64,000 bases of DNA from Glutamicibacter creatinolyticus (GTDB lineage Bacteria; Actinomycetota; Actinomycetes; Actinomycetales; Micrococcaceae), in the NCBI RefSeq assembly GCF_006094275.1, contig NZ_CP034412.1:496001-560000 (forward strand). Reading direction: 5' to 3'. The position numbers and the translations under genes were made by a program. The notes beneath the pieces were generated by a model. That model was not told the origin of the DNA and searched no databases. It saw only the letters and a program-made list of their open reading frames with translations. The number at the start of each line of letters is the position of its first letter. Positions within the stretch are counted from its first letter, which is position 1. This document shows, in pieces, positions 1-10,073 of this stretch.

Positions 1-998
<998 letters not shown>

Positions 999-1026
999 CC
1001 TCCCGCGTTCAACCCAACACTGCGCG

Positions 1027-1060
1027 AAACCCGCTCCACCGCGACCGGTGGGGCGGGTTT
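1027..1060 (+). terminator. Rho-independent terminator of groL
   Basis: Arms AAACCCGCTCCACC and GGTGGGGCGGGTTT pair with one mismatch around a 6-nt loop, 28 bases after the groL stop codon. The right arm ends in TTT, but there is no long T-run. Confidence 0.75.
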
Positions 1061-1129
1061 CGCCGTTAACCGCCGCCGCAGCTGACACGCTGCGGTGCCT
1101 TGCCGCGGCTGGGGCCGGCGGGCCGTGTT

Positions 1130-2017
1130 TCAGCTCCAGCGCGAGAGCTGCTCGATTTCCTGGCTGAGGTTCGCCCGGGCGGACGCTTCCCAGCGCTGCA
1201 GGCCCAAGGGGGTGGCGAAGATCTGTTCCTTGTCCAACAACGCCTGCAGGATCTGGGAGCGTCCGGCGGCAAAGTCCTTCTGCGGCAGGTGCGAATATTC
1301 CTCGGCGATCGCCGCGGTGTAGCGCTGGTAGGCGGCCGGTGGCCTGGCCAGCACCTCAAGGTCGGCATCGGAAAACATCTGCCCCAGATAGTCCGCGGCC
1401 TGCGGGCGGTGCGTGGTGGTCAGCAGCACCAGGCGGCGCACCTCGCCCACCGCGCCCGGGGAGATGAGCCCGTAGAGCCGGGCTTCGGCCAGGCGGGCGG
1501 AGTCCTGCTCGTCCTGGGCGGTGCCCCGGTAGACGGCATCGTGGAACCAGGCGGTCAGTTCCAGGATCTGTCGTTCGTCCTGCTCCAGGTCTTCGGGCAT
1601 CAGCTCATCCAGGGCCTCAAGGACCGACAAGAGGTGAACCCGGTCGTGGTATTTGCGGTGCCCCTGGCTCCATGCTGCCAACAGCTCCCTGCCCAGTCCG
1701 GGCACCCCCAGGGTCCGCGCCCAGCGGCGCAGCAGAATTTTGTCGAGCTTCTCGGGACGGTGCCGCCCGGGCACCCGAATCCCGGACGCCACCAGCCGGC
1801 GCACCAGCTCCCCACCCGAAACCGGCTGGGCCCCACTGTCCACCAGCTGCCGGTATCGGCGTTCCGGCACGTCATAGTGGTCACGGTCAAAGGCCCGCTG
1901 CGGCAGGCCGGTACGCCGGGCGAACTCATGCAGTTCCTGCAGCGAATGATCGGAGACCACATGGGAGAACAAGGTCCCATGGGCGGGCCAGAGCGGTGGG
2001 TCAATCAGGATGCTCAT
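1130..2017 (-). CDS. DUF4031-HD domain fusion protein (predicted phosphohydrolase)
   Basis: A 295-residue protein with two parts. Residues 1 to about 85 (beginning MSILIDPPLWPAHG) match the DUF4031 family. Residues 110-290 resemble the predicted metal-dependent HD phosphohydrolases, with YHDRVHLLSVLEAL and WFHDAVY carrying the His and His-Asp metal ligands. HD enzymes of this kind hydrolyse phosphate esters, often of nucleotides, but the substrate is unknown here. The ATG start is followed at once by the conserved DUF4031 N-terminus, so the start is likely correct. It is convergent with groL and lies just downstream of the WXG100 gene on the same strand. It has no signal peptide or membrane segment, so it should be cytoplasmic. 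Confidence 0.8.
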   Translation of the reverse strand: MSILIDPPLWPAHGTLFSHVVSDHSLQELHEFARRTGLPQRAFDRDHYDVPERRYRQLVDSGAQPVSGGELVRRLVASGIRVPGRHRPEKLDKILLRRWARTLGVPGLGRELLAAWSQGHRKYHDRVHLLSVLEALDELMPEDLEQDERQILELTAWFHDAVYRGTAQDEQDSARLAEARLYGLISPGAVGEVRRLVLLTTTHRPQAADYLGQMFSDADLEVLARPPAAYQRYTAAIAEEYSHLPQKDFAAGRSQILQALLDKEQIFATPLGLQRWEASARANLSQEIEQLSRWS

Positions 2018-2062
2018 TGCCCCAGCCTACCGACCCGCTGTCCACGGGGTCAGGCACACGGC

Positions 2063-2353
2063 TCAGAAGCGAAACATGGACGCGTTGATGTTCTCCACTT
2101 CCTCGTATTGGGTGGAGGCGTGGTGCAGGGCCGTGGCGATGGAGGAGAGCGACTCCTCGATGCGCACATGGGTGGCCCGCCATTCGGCGACAATTGCCTG
2201 GAACGACGCGGCGGCGGCGCCCTGCCACGTGCCCTGCAACTGGTCAAGGTTCATCTGCATGGCCGCCACTTCACTGCGCAACCGGTCGATGGTTCCCATG
2301 ACGGCCTGGGACTTGATTTGCATGTCACCGGTGTCGGTGGAAAACGTGCTCAC
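2063..2353 (-). CDS. WXG100 family (ESAT-6-like) protein
   Basis: A 96-residue protein from a GTG start reading MSTFSTDTGDMQIKS, with an AGG-containing ribosome site upstream. An ATG further upstream would add 13 poorly coding residues and is less likely. The W-x-G turn is in TWQGAAAASFQ at mid-protein, and the C-terminal region has the YEEVENINAS pattern resembling the YxxxD/E export signal. WXG100 proteins form helical-hairpin dimers exported by type VII (ESX) secretion. No secretion ATPase or second WXG100 partner is in the window, so this looks like a solitary housekeeping copy. Its role is not known. Confidence 0.88.
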   Translation of the reverse strand: MSTFSTDTGDMQIKSQAVMGTIDRLRSEVAAMQMNLDQLQGTWQGAAAASFQAIVAEWRATHVRIEESLSSIATALHHASTQYEEVENINASMFRF

Positions 2354-2467
2354 GATGGTCCTGCCTTTCCAAGGGGTTGGTGATGCCCCCACGTTAAGGC
2401 TGTGCTGGTCCTGAACCGCGGGTGGTGGTCCGATTGTGGATCAGACGGTGCATGAAACGGAACTGGT

Positions 2468-2496
2468 CCGGGCCGGGGCGTGATGCACCGGCCCGG
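2468..2496 (-). terminator. Probable terminator hairpin after the sensor kinase
   Basis: CCGGGCCGG and CCGGCCCGG form a perfect 9-bp stem around an 11-nt loop, just past the kinase stop codon on the minus strand. There is no T-run, so termination efficiency is uncertain. Confidence 0.5.
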
Positions 2497-2499
2497 TCC

Positions 2500-4026
2500 C
2501 TAGTCCTCGTCATCGTCGTCGTAGTGCTCCTCCACCGGAATGTAGGGCAAGTGTACTGCGAGGGTGGCCCCACCGCCGGGGGTGTCCTCCACCTGCACGT
2601 GGCCGCCGTGCTGTGCCACGATGGCCGCTACGATCGCCAGTCCCAGCCCCGAGCCGCCGGTTTCACGTTGCCGGGAACTGTCGGCGCGGTAGAAGCGTTC
2701 AAAGATCTTCTTCGCGTCTTCTTCCGGAATGCCCGGACCGTGATCGCGGATCTGGATCACCGCATCAATCTGGTCACCAACCTGGGACTTCACGCCGACC
2801 GCGATCTCCAGGGGCGAATCTTGCGGAGTGTAGCGCAACGCGTTGGTCAGCAGATTTGCCACGACCTGGCGGATGCGGGCCTCATCCCCGCGCGTGCTGG
2901 CCGGGGCCGGTACCGAGGAATGCAGACCGACCAGTTTGACCTCGCGCTCCGGGGCCCGCACCCGGGTGTCTTCCACCGCGTCCTGCCCCAGCACCAGCAG
3001 GTCCACGGGTGCCATCTCCAGCGCGCGCTGTTCATCGAGCCGGGCCAACATCAACAGGTCTTCGACCAGTTGGGCCATCCGCTTTGATTCGGCCTCGATC
3101 CTGCCCATCGCCGAGTCCAGGGCCTCGGGATCCGCCAATCCGCCGTGACGGTAGAACTCGGAGTAGCCCTGGATGGTCACCAGCGGGGTACGCAGCTCAT
3201 GCGAGGCATCCTGGATGAAGCGACGCATCTTGCGTTCGGAATGCTCCCTGTCCTTGAATGCCCGCTCAATCTGGGCGAGCATCGCGTTCAGGGAGCGCGA
3301 TAGGCGCCCGACCTCGGTTTCCGGCGGGTAATCGCGCACACGCTGGGTCAAGTCACCATCGGCAATCATCGCCGCGGTGCGTTCAACGCGCACCAACGGC
3401 AGGAAAGCGCGTGTGGTGACCCCGTAGGCGATCATGGACATGATCAGGGTAGCCAACAACCCGGTGGACAGCACCAGAACCGTGCTCTTGGAAACCGTGT
3501 CCTGCACCGTGTCCAACGGCAATGCAATAAAGAGGTTCGCATCGGAACTGGGCATCGGAACCACCATGGCCCGCCAGCCGATGCTGGCCGGATAGATCCC
3601 CGGGACGGTGACCGGATGCCATGGGGTTTCGGCCAGTTTCGCGGTCTGCTCGGGCGCCAGCAACGGCGAATCCATGCCCGTGGGCGTAACCCGGCTGCGC
3701 GGCATGATGTACACGATCTTGCCCGAATCATCCCGGATGTCGGCGTACGCGCGGTTCAGCCCCAGCAAGGTGGTGTCCACCCCGGTTTGCTGTTGCGGGT
3801 TGCGGTCCCCGTCCAGGGCATAGCGGTAGGCCTGGTTCAGTCCGTAGGAAAGCGTGGGCCCGGCCGCCAGCAACTGGTCATCTATCTGCTTGGTCAGCGA
3901 GATGCGCAGCGACTGGGCCGAGCCCACGGCGGTGGCGATGACCCCGAGGATCATCAGGCCGCACATCAGCATGACCAGTTTGGTGCGCAGCGAGGTACGG
4001 CGCCACGAGAGTCTCAGAGCCTGCAT
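2500..4026 (-). CDS. Two-component sensor histidine kinase
   Basis: A 508-residue membrane kinase. Membrane helix 1 spans about residues 15-37, an extracytoplasmic sensor domain about 38-180 and membrane helix 2 about 181-205. A HAMP linker follows, then the phosphoacceptor His276 in ASHELRTP. The ATPase region shows NLLTNALRYT (N box), DHGPGIPEED (G1), FERFYR (F box) and GGSGLGLAI (G2). The C-terminus is a run of acidic residues (YDDDDED), an unusual tail. It lies 38 bases downstream of its response regulator, so the two are almost certainly co-transcribed. Layout resembles the actinobacterial TcrY/TrcS-type kinases. The stimulus cannot be read from the sequence. Confidence 0.93.
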   Translation of the reverse strand: MQALRLSWRRTSLRTKLVMLMCGLMILGVIATAVGSAQSLRISLTKQIDDQLLAAGPTLSYGLNQAYRYALDGDRNPQQQTGVDTTLLGLNRAYADIRDDSGKIVYIMPRSRVTPTGMDSPLLAPEQTAKLAETPWHPVTVPGIYPASIGWRAMVVPMPSSDANLFIALPLDTVQDTVSKSTVLVLSTGLLATLIMSMIAYGVTTRAFLPLVRVERTAAMIADGDLTQRVRDYPPETEVGRLSRSLNAMLAQIERAFKDREHSERKMRRFIQDASHELRTPLVTIQGYSEFYRHGGLADPEALDSAMGRIEAESKRMAQLVEDLLMLARLDEQRALEMAPVDLLVLGQDAVEDTRVRAPEREVKLVGLHSSVPAPASTRGDEARIRQVVANLLTNALRYTPQDSPLEIAVGVKSQVGDQIDAVIQIRDHGPGIPEEDAKKIFERFYRADSSRQRETGGSGLGLAIVAAIVAQHGGHVQVEDTPGGGATLAVHLPYIPVEEHYDDDDED

Positions 4027-4064
4027 GTAATGACCTTACAAGTCCGCCGTTGCGAACTGGGTCA

Positions 4065-4772
4065 TTAGCGGCGGTCCGGGGTGCGCATCAGGTAACCGAC
4101 ACCGCGCTTGGTCTGGATCAGTGCCGGCCACTCGGGACGGTCGACCTTGCGGCGCAGGTAGGAGATGTAGGACTCCACAATGGAGGCGTCCCCGTTGAAG
4201 TCGTACTCCCACACATGGTCCAGGATCTGCGACTTGGACAGCACCCGGTTCGGGTTCATCATCAGGTAACGCAGCAGCTTGAACTCGGTGGGGGACAGAT
4301 CGATGATTTCCCCGGCGCGGCGCACCTCGTGGGCGTCGTCATCCAGTTCCAGGTCGGCGACGGCGATGGTCGCGTTTTCTTCCTCGCCGGTGTGGGTGCG
4401 ACGCAAGACCGCACGGATGCGGGCCACGACCTCGTCCAGGCTGAAGGGCTTGGTGACATAGTCATCGCCGCCCACGGTCAGTCCGGTGACCTTGTCGGTG
4501 GTGTCATCCCGAGCGGTGAGGAACAGAACCGGGAAATGGCGTCCGGCGGCACGCAGCTTGCGGGTGATGGTGAAACCGTCCATATCCGGCAGCATGACGT
4601 CCAGGACCGCCAGATCCGGCTCACCGGCTTCCACAGCGGCCAGCGCTTCGCGGCCGTTGGCGGCGGCGATGACCTCAAACCCGGCAAAACGCAGGGAGGT
4701 CGAAAGCAGCTCGCGGATGTTCGGTTCGTCGTCGACGACCAGCAGTTTGGCTTCAGGTGTCTTTGCACTCAT
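4065..4772 (-). CDS. OmpR/PhoB-family response regulator
   Basis: A 235-residue DNA-binding regulator. The receiver domain (residues 8-122) has the acidic pair in VVDDEP, the phosphoacceptor Asp58 in AVLDVMLPDMDG and Lys108 in DDYVTKPFS. The winged-helix output domain (about 135-233) has DLSPTEFKLLRYL and ESYISYLRRKVD, ending RGVGYLMR. It should be phosphorylated by the kinase encoded just downstream. It resembles the mycobacterial PhoP/TrcR group, but that specific identity is not certain, so no gene symbol is given. Confidence 0.94.
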   Translation of the reverse strand: MSAKTPEAKLLVVDDEPNIRELLSTSLRFAGFEVIAAANGREALAAVEAGEPDLAVLDVMLPDMDGFTITRKLRAAGRHFPVLFLTARDDTTDKVTGLTVGGDDYVTKPFSLDEVVARIRAVLRRTHTGEEENATIAVADLELDDDAHEVRRAGEIIDLSPTEFKLLRYLMMNPNRVLSKSQILDHVWEYDFNGDASIVESYISYLRRKVDRPEWPALIQTKRGVGYLMRTPDRR

Positions 4773-4843
4773 GGGTTCCAGTCTGCAATCAGTTTCTGGG
4801 AGTTAGCTGGACGAGCTCTGGAAGGGCAAGGGTGCTGCGCCTG

Positions 4844-5062
4844 TTAACTCCTGCGTCGTTGCCGAATGGAATACGCAATAACCACGGCGCCGAGGATGAA
4901 GGCCACCGGAAGCCCGTACAATCCGACGCCCATGACCAGTGGAGGGATGGCGATGTGCTGGAAATACAGGACCAGCACCGCGACGAGCGCAAGTGTCGAA
5001 ACCGCCGCCAGCGCAATGGTGAAACGGGTTATCCAGGTCATGGCAACAGAAGGGGTACTCAC
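4844..5062 (-). CDS. Small two-helix membrane protein, function unknown
   Basis: A 72-residue protein from GTG at 5062; an ATG at 5041 would give 65 residues. Neither start has a clear ribosome site, so a leaderless GTG is possible. Two hydrophobic segments (WITRFTIALAAVSTLALVAV and LVMGVGLYGLPVAFILGAVV) are followed by a basic tail, IRQRRRS, suggesting two membrane helices with a cytoplasmic C-terminus. It sits upstream of the response regulator on the same strand and divergent from the cold-shock gene. I recognise no named family. Confidence 0.6.
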   Translation of the reverse strand: MSTPSVAMTWITRFTIALAAVSTLALVAVLVLYFQHIAIPPLVMGVGLYGLPVAFILGAVVIAYSIRQRRRS

Positions 5063-5298
5063 ATAGACCAACGATACCGCTTTGTCTCGGCTGGGTTCAG
5101 GCGTCAAAAGATGAACCGGTGGGGCAGACAATGACATAATCTATTTAATTCGACTTGAATCGCGCCCGTCGATCGAGCACCCGGTAGAACAATAGGCAGT
5201 CCGGTTAGATGCTCCGCGCGGCACGAGGGGAAAACACGGCTCCAGGCCCGGATGGCTGGAGACCCGGTGGCTGAGTAAAAAGAACGAGGTAAATGATC

Positions 5299-5682
5299 GT
5301 GCCCAGTGGCAAGGTTAAGTGGTATGAGAAGTCCAAGGGCTTTGGCTTCATCACGGCCGATGACGGCAAGGAGATCTACGTTAACGCGTCGGCGCTGCCC
5401 GAAGGCGTGATGGACCTGCGCCCTGGCACCCGGTTGGAATTTGGTATCGCCGACGGGCGGCGGGGGCCGCAGGCGCTGAGCCTGCGGATCCTGGATGAGG
5501 CCCCGTCGGTCGCCCGCGCCAAGCGCAAGAAGCCGGAACAGCAGGCGGTGCTGATCGAGGACCTGATCAAGCTGCTCGACCAGGTTTCCAATACCCTGCG
5601 CAAGGGCCGCTATCCTGAACACGCATACGGCAAGAAGGTTGCCACCGTGCTGCGCGCGGTGGCCGACGATCTGGACGCATAA
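5299..5682 (+). CDS. Cold-shock domain protein with C-terminal extension
   Basis: A 127-residue protein. The GTG at 5299 is preferred over the ATG six bases upstream because the GAGG ribosome site is 9 bases from GTG but only 3 from the ATG. Residues 1-65 are a cold-shock fold with the RNA-binding motif GKVKWYEKSKGFGFI. The second RNP motif (usually VFVH) appears as IYVNASAL. About 60 extra residues, including a basic patch and a helical segment (LIEDLIKLLDQVSNTLR), follow the domain, as in a long actinobacterial subgroup. Such proteins bind single-stranded nucleic acid. The next gene (DUF3027) starts 3 bases later, so they form an operon. A CTCCAG/CTGGAG hairpin lies in the 5' leader. Confidence 0.9.
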   Translation: MPSGKVKWYEKSKGFGFITADDGKEIYVNASALPEGVMDLRPGTRLEFGIADGRRGPQALSLRILDEAPSVARAKRKKPEQQAVLIEDLIKLLDQVSNTLRKGRYPEHAYGKKVATVLRAVADDLDA

Positions 5683-5685
5683 CTC

Positions 5686-6303
5686 ATGGCTCGTAAACCC
5701 AAACTCGACACGGTGCTCGCCGACGCGGTTGATACCGCCCGCGCTGCCCTGACCGAAATCGCCCCCGCCTCGGAAGTGGGGGACTACCAGGGCGTCGCGG
5801 TGGAAGGTGAGCGACTTGTCACCCACAGATTTGTCGCCCATCGAGATGGCTATCGCGGGTGGAACTGGTTCGTGACCCTGGCCAGGGTCCCGCGGGCCAA
5901 GGCCAAGGACGCGACCGTGTGCGAAATCGGGATTATTCCCGGTGAGGAAGCCCTGCTTGCCCCGGCATGGGTGCCCTGGGCCGATCGCCTGGCCCAGGAG
6001 GAAGTGGAGGCCGCCGAGGCTGCGGCGCGCGAAGAAGCCGAAGGCGCTCACGCTGCTGATAGTGAAGCTGCCCCGGAGCCCGAACACGAGGAACGTGCAA
6101 AGAACGACACGGGGCAGGACCGGGCCGAGGCCGAGGAAGTCTCCGGCGCTGAAGAGGCATCCGCCGATGACGAGCCCGCAACTGAGGAACCGGAAGCCGC
6201 ACAGGAACGGGGCAGGCGCCCAGTCCGCCGGCGACGTACCGCACAGCGGACCGCGGCACGTCGCCGCGCTGCCCAGCGCAATCGGTCGCGCCGTTCGTCC
6301 TAA
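5686..6303 (+). CDS. DUF3027 family protein
   Basis: A 205-residue protein beginning MARKPKLDTVLADAV. The N-terminal 110 residues match the actinobacterial DUF3027 family, with the conserved GYRGWNWFVTLARVPRAK and AWVPWADRL stretches. Residues about 115-180 are a Glu/Ala-rich acidic stretch, and the end is very basic (RRPVRRRRTAQRTAARRRAAQ), giving a strongly polar molecule that may bind nucleic acid; that is inference. It is tightly coupled to the cold-shock gene, a pairing common in Micrococcaceae. The biochemical function is unknown. Confidence 0.85.
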   Translation: MARKPKLDTVLADAVDTARAALTEIAPASEVGDYQGVAVEGERLVTHRFVAHRDGYRGWNWFVTLARVPRAKAKDATVCEIGIIPGEEALLAPAWVPWADRLAQEEVEAAEAAAREEAEGAHAADSEAAPEPEHEERAKNDTGQDRAEAEEVSGAEEASADDEPATEEPEAAQERGRRPVRRRRTAQRTAARRRAAQRNRSRRSS

Positions 6304-6358
6304 TCCGGCGTAGGGCCCCAACCACCGCAGACACGTGGCTGGGTGAGGTGCGGGAGAC

Positions 6359-6403
6359 AAAAAGATGGAGGAGAAGCACACTGTGCTTCTCCTCCATCTT
6401 TTT
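6359..6403. terminator. Bidirectional terminator between DUF3027 and serC
   Basis: A nearly perfect inverted repeat with arms AAAAAGATGGAGGAGAAGCA and TGCTTCTCCTCCATCTTTTT. It has an A-run on the left and a T-run on the right, so it can end transcription of both convergent genes. Confidence 0.93.
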
Positions 6404-6425
6404 CTCTTATGAAAAGAGCGGAACC

Positions 6426-7688
<1,263 letters not shown>

Positions 7689-7803
7689 TTACGTAGGCCG
7701 CGTAGGGGTCAGTGCACTAGTTGTCTGTTGCACACAGTAGAGTGGGTAACTGACGTCTCGTTTTACCGGCAAAACTTATTTGTTACTTTCAGGAGTGGCT
7801 ACC

Positions 7804-8502
7804 GTGTCTGACCTAATCGATACAACTGAGATGTACCTGCGTACCATTCTTGAGCTTCAAGAAGAAGAGATTGTCGCTCTGCGTGCGCGGATTGCCGAAC
7901 GTCTGGGCCACTCGGGTCCGACCGTCTCACAGACCGTCGCCCGCATGGAGCGCGATGGGCTGGTCGTGGTTTCCGCGGACCGTCACCTGGCTCTGACAGA
8001 AAAGGGTCACGAACTGGCCACCAGCGTGATGCGCAAGCACCGTCTGGCCGAACGGCTGCTCTCGGACATGATTGGCCTGGACTGGGAGTACGTCCACGAA
8101 GAGGCCTGCCGCTGGGAACACGTCATGAGCGACCGTGTGGAGCAGCGACTGTACGACCTGCTGGGTAAGCCGACCATTTCTCCCTACGGCAATCCGATCC
8201 CGGGTTTGGAAGTGCTGGGAGGGCCGAAGGTGTCGGAGATCTCCTATGAGGTAGAAAACCTTGACCAGGCGCTGGAAAACGGCAACGCCGGTCCACTGCC
8301 GATCGAACGACTGGCCGAGCCGATCCAGACTGACCCCATCCTGCTGGGCCAGCTGAATGAGGGCGGAATCAAGCCCGGAGCAGTAGTAACGCTGGAACGG
8401 GCCGAGGATTATGTGGTGGTTCGCGTCGAGGGTATCGAGGGCGCGCTGGAGCTTCCAGTGGAAGTCAGCAGCCACGTTTTTGTCCGCACGGCTCAAAGAT
8501 AA
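7804..8502 (+). CDS. ideR: DtxR/IdeR-family iron-dependent repressor
   Basis: A 232-residue metalloregulator from a GTG start with CAGGAG 8 bases upstream. The layout is an N-terminal winged helix (1-73), a dimerisation and metal domain (74-140) and a C-terminal SH3-like domain (about 150-230). All DtxR metal ligands are at the canonical numbers: Met10, Cys102, Glu105 and His106 for the primary site, His79, Glu83 and His98 for the ancillary site. Cys102 argues for an iron regulator rather than an MntR-type manganese sensor. With Fe2+ it should bind iron boxes and repress uptake genes. Candidate boxes are at 47161-47184 and 48133-48151. Confidence 0.92.
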   Translation: MSDLIDTTEMYLRTILELQEEEIVALRARIAERLGHSGPTVSQTVARMERDGLVVVSADRHLALTEKGHELATSVMRKHRLAERLLSDMIGLDWEYVHEEACRWEHVMSDRVEQRLYDLLGKPTISPYGNPIPGLEVLGGPKVSEISYEVENLDQALENGNAGPLPIERLAEPIQTDPILLGQLNEGGIKPGAVVTLERAEDYVVVRVEGIEGALELPVEVSSHVFVRTAQR

Positions 8503-8507
8503 CGAAA

Positions 8508-8536
8508 TTGTAACTTTAGCGTTTGACCTGTAGTGT
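8508..8536 (+). promoter_or_regulatory. Predicted sigma-A-like promoter of the M23 peptidase
   Basis: TTGTAA, a 17-base spacer, then TAGTGT, starting 6 bases after the ideR stop codon. This would give a leader of roughly 230 bases that contains the whole riboswitch. Confidence 0.55.
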
Positions 8537-8601
8537 GTACTGCTGGTGTCACCTACTTTCTGACACCCGCAGGCACCGCAGTGAACACCGAGTATTGCCC
8601 T

Positions 8602-8751
8602 CACCGGAGCTATGCGAGAAACAAATCCAGGGCAGTAGCGGGGGACCCAGACTTTGGCGTTGTCAACGCCTTGGGGTGAAGTCGTGCCTTCCACGGGTGA
8701 ACGACCGGATATTTCTCAGGATCCGAACCCGACAGCTAACTTCGCAGGTGT
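8602..8751 (+). promoter_or_regulatory. ydaO-type cyclic di-AMP riboswitch (copy 1)
   Basis: The leader contains the conserved elements of the ydaO/yuaA class in order: GCGAGAAACAAATCC, then GCGGGGGACCCA, GGGGTGAAG, and CCGAACCCGACAGCTAAC followed by TTCGCAGGTG. The 5' CACC...GCGA pairs with 3' TCGC AGGTG as the closing helix. In actinobacteria this class sits ahead of cell-wall hydrolase genes and shuts expression off when c-di-AMP is high. The aptamer ends just before the ribosome site of the M23 gene, so control could act on termination or translation start. Confidence 0.9.
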
Positions 8752-8772
8752 GTCAACGTGAGAGGGAAAGTA

Positions 8773-9774
8773 TTGGCAGAATCCAAGCCAAGCGGTCGCC
8801 GTCGGGCCGAGGGTGTTGAGCTTGATCCAACATTCGAAATCTTGAACGACGTTGCGAGCCGTCCGGCTGGTCGTCGGGCCCGCAGATCTGCTGCGTCTGA
8901 CGTAGCACCGGCAGAACAGCGTGACTATGCAGGTCGCCGCTTTGAAAGCATTCAGCGCTACGGTGTTTCACCGCAGCAGGCCGACCTGGCCAGCAAATTC
9001 GCCGAGAATATCGTTCCCCTCTCCGCTGCCAAAACAGCCGAGGCGCCTGTTCCGGCCAGTGATGACCTTATTGAAGAGCTGCGCTCGGTCAAGCGTCCGA
9101 AGAGCCGGCTCGGCTTCACTCACAAGGTTGCGGCTGTTGCTGCCGTCTCGGGCCTGACCCTGGCCGCAGTGACCCCCTACCTCGACGGCGCCGATCCGCA
9201 GAAGGCCGAAGCCTCGGCCCAGCGTACGGCTACCAGTGCCGTGGTGGACGTCCAGGCTCCGGGCAACAGTGGGCTTGAAGTCGAACGCGCAGCATTGACC
9301 TCCGACCGTTCGGAAGAGGTCAAGAAGGAAGAGAAGTTCTCCGAGGTCCTGACCGCCGCAGGCGGGGACATCTCCCGGATCGCGACCCCGGGACTGCTGG
9401 ATCGCCCGGTGGATTCCAATCGAATCACCTCTCCCTTTGGGCATCGCAAGAACCCCACTGGTCCGGGCTTCATGAGCCACAGTGGCCTAGATTACGGTGT
9501 GGCATGTGGCACCCCGGTCAAGGCGACAGCCTCGGGCACCGTTACCGTTTCGGGATGGGCGGGGCATTCGGGTAAGCGCGTGACCCTCTCCCATGGAAAT
9601 GGTCTGGAGACCGGCTACAGCCACAACTCTTCCCTAAAGGTTGAGGTCGGACAGAAGGTTGAGCGCGGACAGGTGATCGCGCTCAGCGGCACCACCGGTA
9701 ACTCAACTGGGTGCCATGTCCACTATGAAGTGATCGTTGACGGCAAGTTCCAGAACCCTGCTGGCTGGCTATAA
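8773..9774 (+). CDS. M23 (LytM) peptidoglycan endopeptidase, membrane-anchored or secreted
   Basis: A 333-residue protein. The TTG start at 8773 (MAESKPSGRRRAEG) is preferred because GAGAGGG lies 6-7 bases upstream and the distance from the riboswitch matches the next gene; a GTG at 8758 would add five residues. A basic cytoplasmic segment of about 115 residues is followed by one hydrophobic segment (HKVAAVAAVSGLTLAAVTPY), a linker, and a C-terminal M23 domain with zinc ligands in SHSGLDYG (HxxxD) and the HxH of GCHVHYE. It should cleave peptide cross-links in the wall. The long N-terminal cytoplasmic part is unusual for a secreted hydrolase and suggests a type II membrane protein. Confidence 0.9.
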   Translation: MAESKPSGRRRAEGVELDPTFEILNDVASRPAGRRARRSAASDVAPAEQRDYAGRRFESIQRYGVSPQQADLASKFAENIVPLSAAKTAEAPVPASDDLIEELRSVKRPKSRLGFTHKVAAVAAVSGLTLAAVTPYLDGADPQKAEASAQRTATSAVVDVQAPGNSGLEVERAALTSDRSEEVKKEEKFSEVLTAAGGDISRIATPGLLDRPVDSNRITSPFGHRKNPTGPGFMSHSGLDYGVACGTPVKATASGTVTVSGWAGHSGKRVTLSHGNGLETGYSHNSSLKVEVGQKVERGQVIALSGTTGNSTGCHVHYEVIVDGKFQNPAGWL

Positions 9775-9803
9775 CGACCTCCGTCACCATTTCGTGACCA
9801 AAA

Positions 9804-9833
9804 TGTGACAATCGAAAAAACATCCTGTAGGCT
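9804..9833 (+). promoter_or_regulatory. Predicted promoter of the NlpC/P60 hydrolase
   Basis: TGTGAC, an 18-base spacer, then TAGGCT, about 30 bases after the M23 stop. It gives the NlpC/P60 gene its own riboswitch-containing leader rather than simple read-through. Confidence 0.5.
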
Positions 9834-9863
9834 CGACAGCGTGCCTCGGGACAACCCGGGCAA

Positions 9864-10054
9864 AATTGCGTGAGAACCGAACACTGCCAACACGCAATAA
9901 CACGTTATGAACAACTCGTACGGCAGTGGCGGGGGACCCAAACACCGGGTGGTTGGCTTAGGCCAAAAACCCTAGGGGTGAAGTGTGAAGAGAAGGAAAC
10001 TTCGACTCCACCGAGGTAACTCCACTTCGAACCCGACAGCTTACCTCGTAGGTA
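9864..10054 (+). promoter_or_regulatory. ydaO-type cyclic di-AMP riboswitch (copy 2)
   Basis: This has the same ordered elements as copy 1: GCGTGAGAACCGAAC, GTGGCGGGGGACCCA, AGGGGTGAAG, and CGAACCCGACAGCTTACCTCG. It also has an extra hairpin closed by CACTGCC/GGCAGTG that copy 1 lacks, which makes it about 40 bases longer. The 3' end abuts the AAGGAGAGG ribosome site of the next gene. The two copies are far from identical, so they are old duplicates or independent acquisitions, not a recent repeat. Confidence 0.9.
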
Positions 10055-10073
10055 TCAAGGAGAGGCTTTAATT

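Noticed and set aside
1100-2383. Long plus-strand reading frame opposite the DUF4031-HD gene, and similar mirror frames opposite many minus-strand genes
   Set aside because: These are shadows created by GC-rich third positions of the true gene on the other strand. Their sequences are Gly/His/Arg/Gln-rich and match no family.
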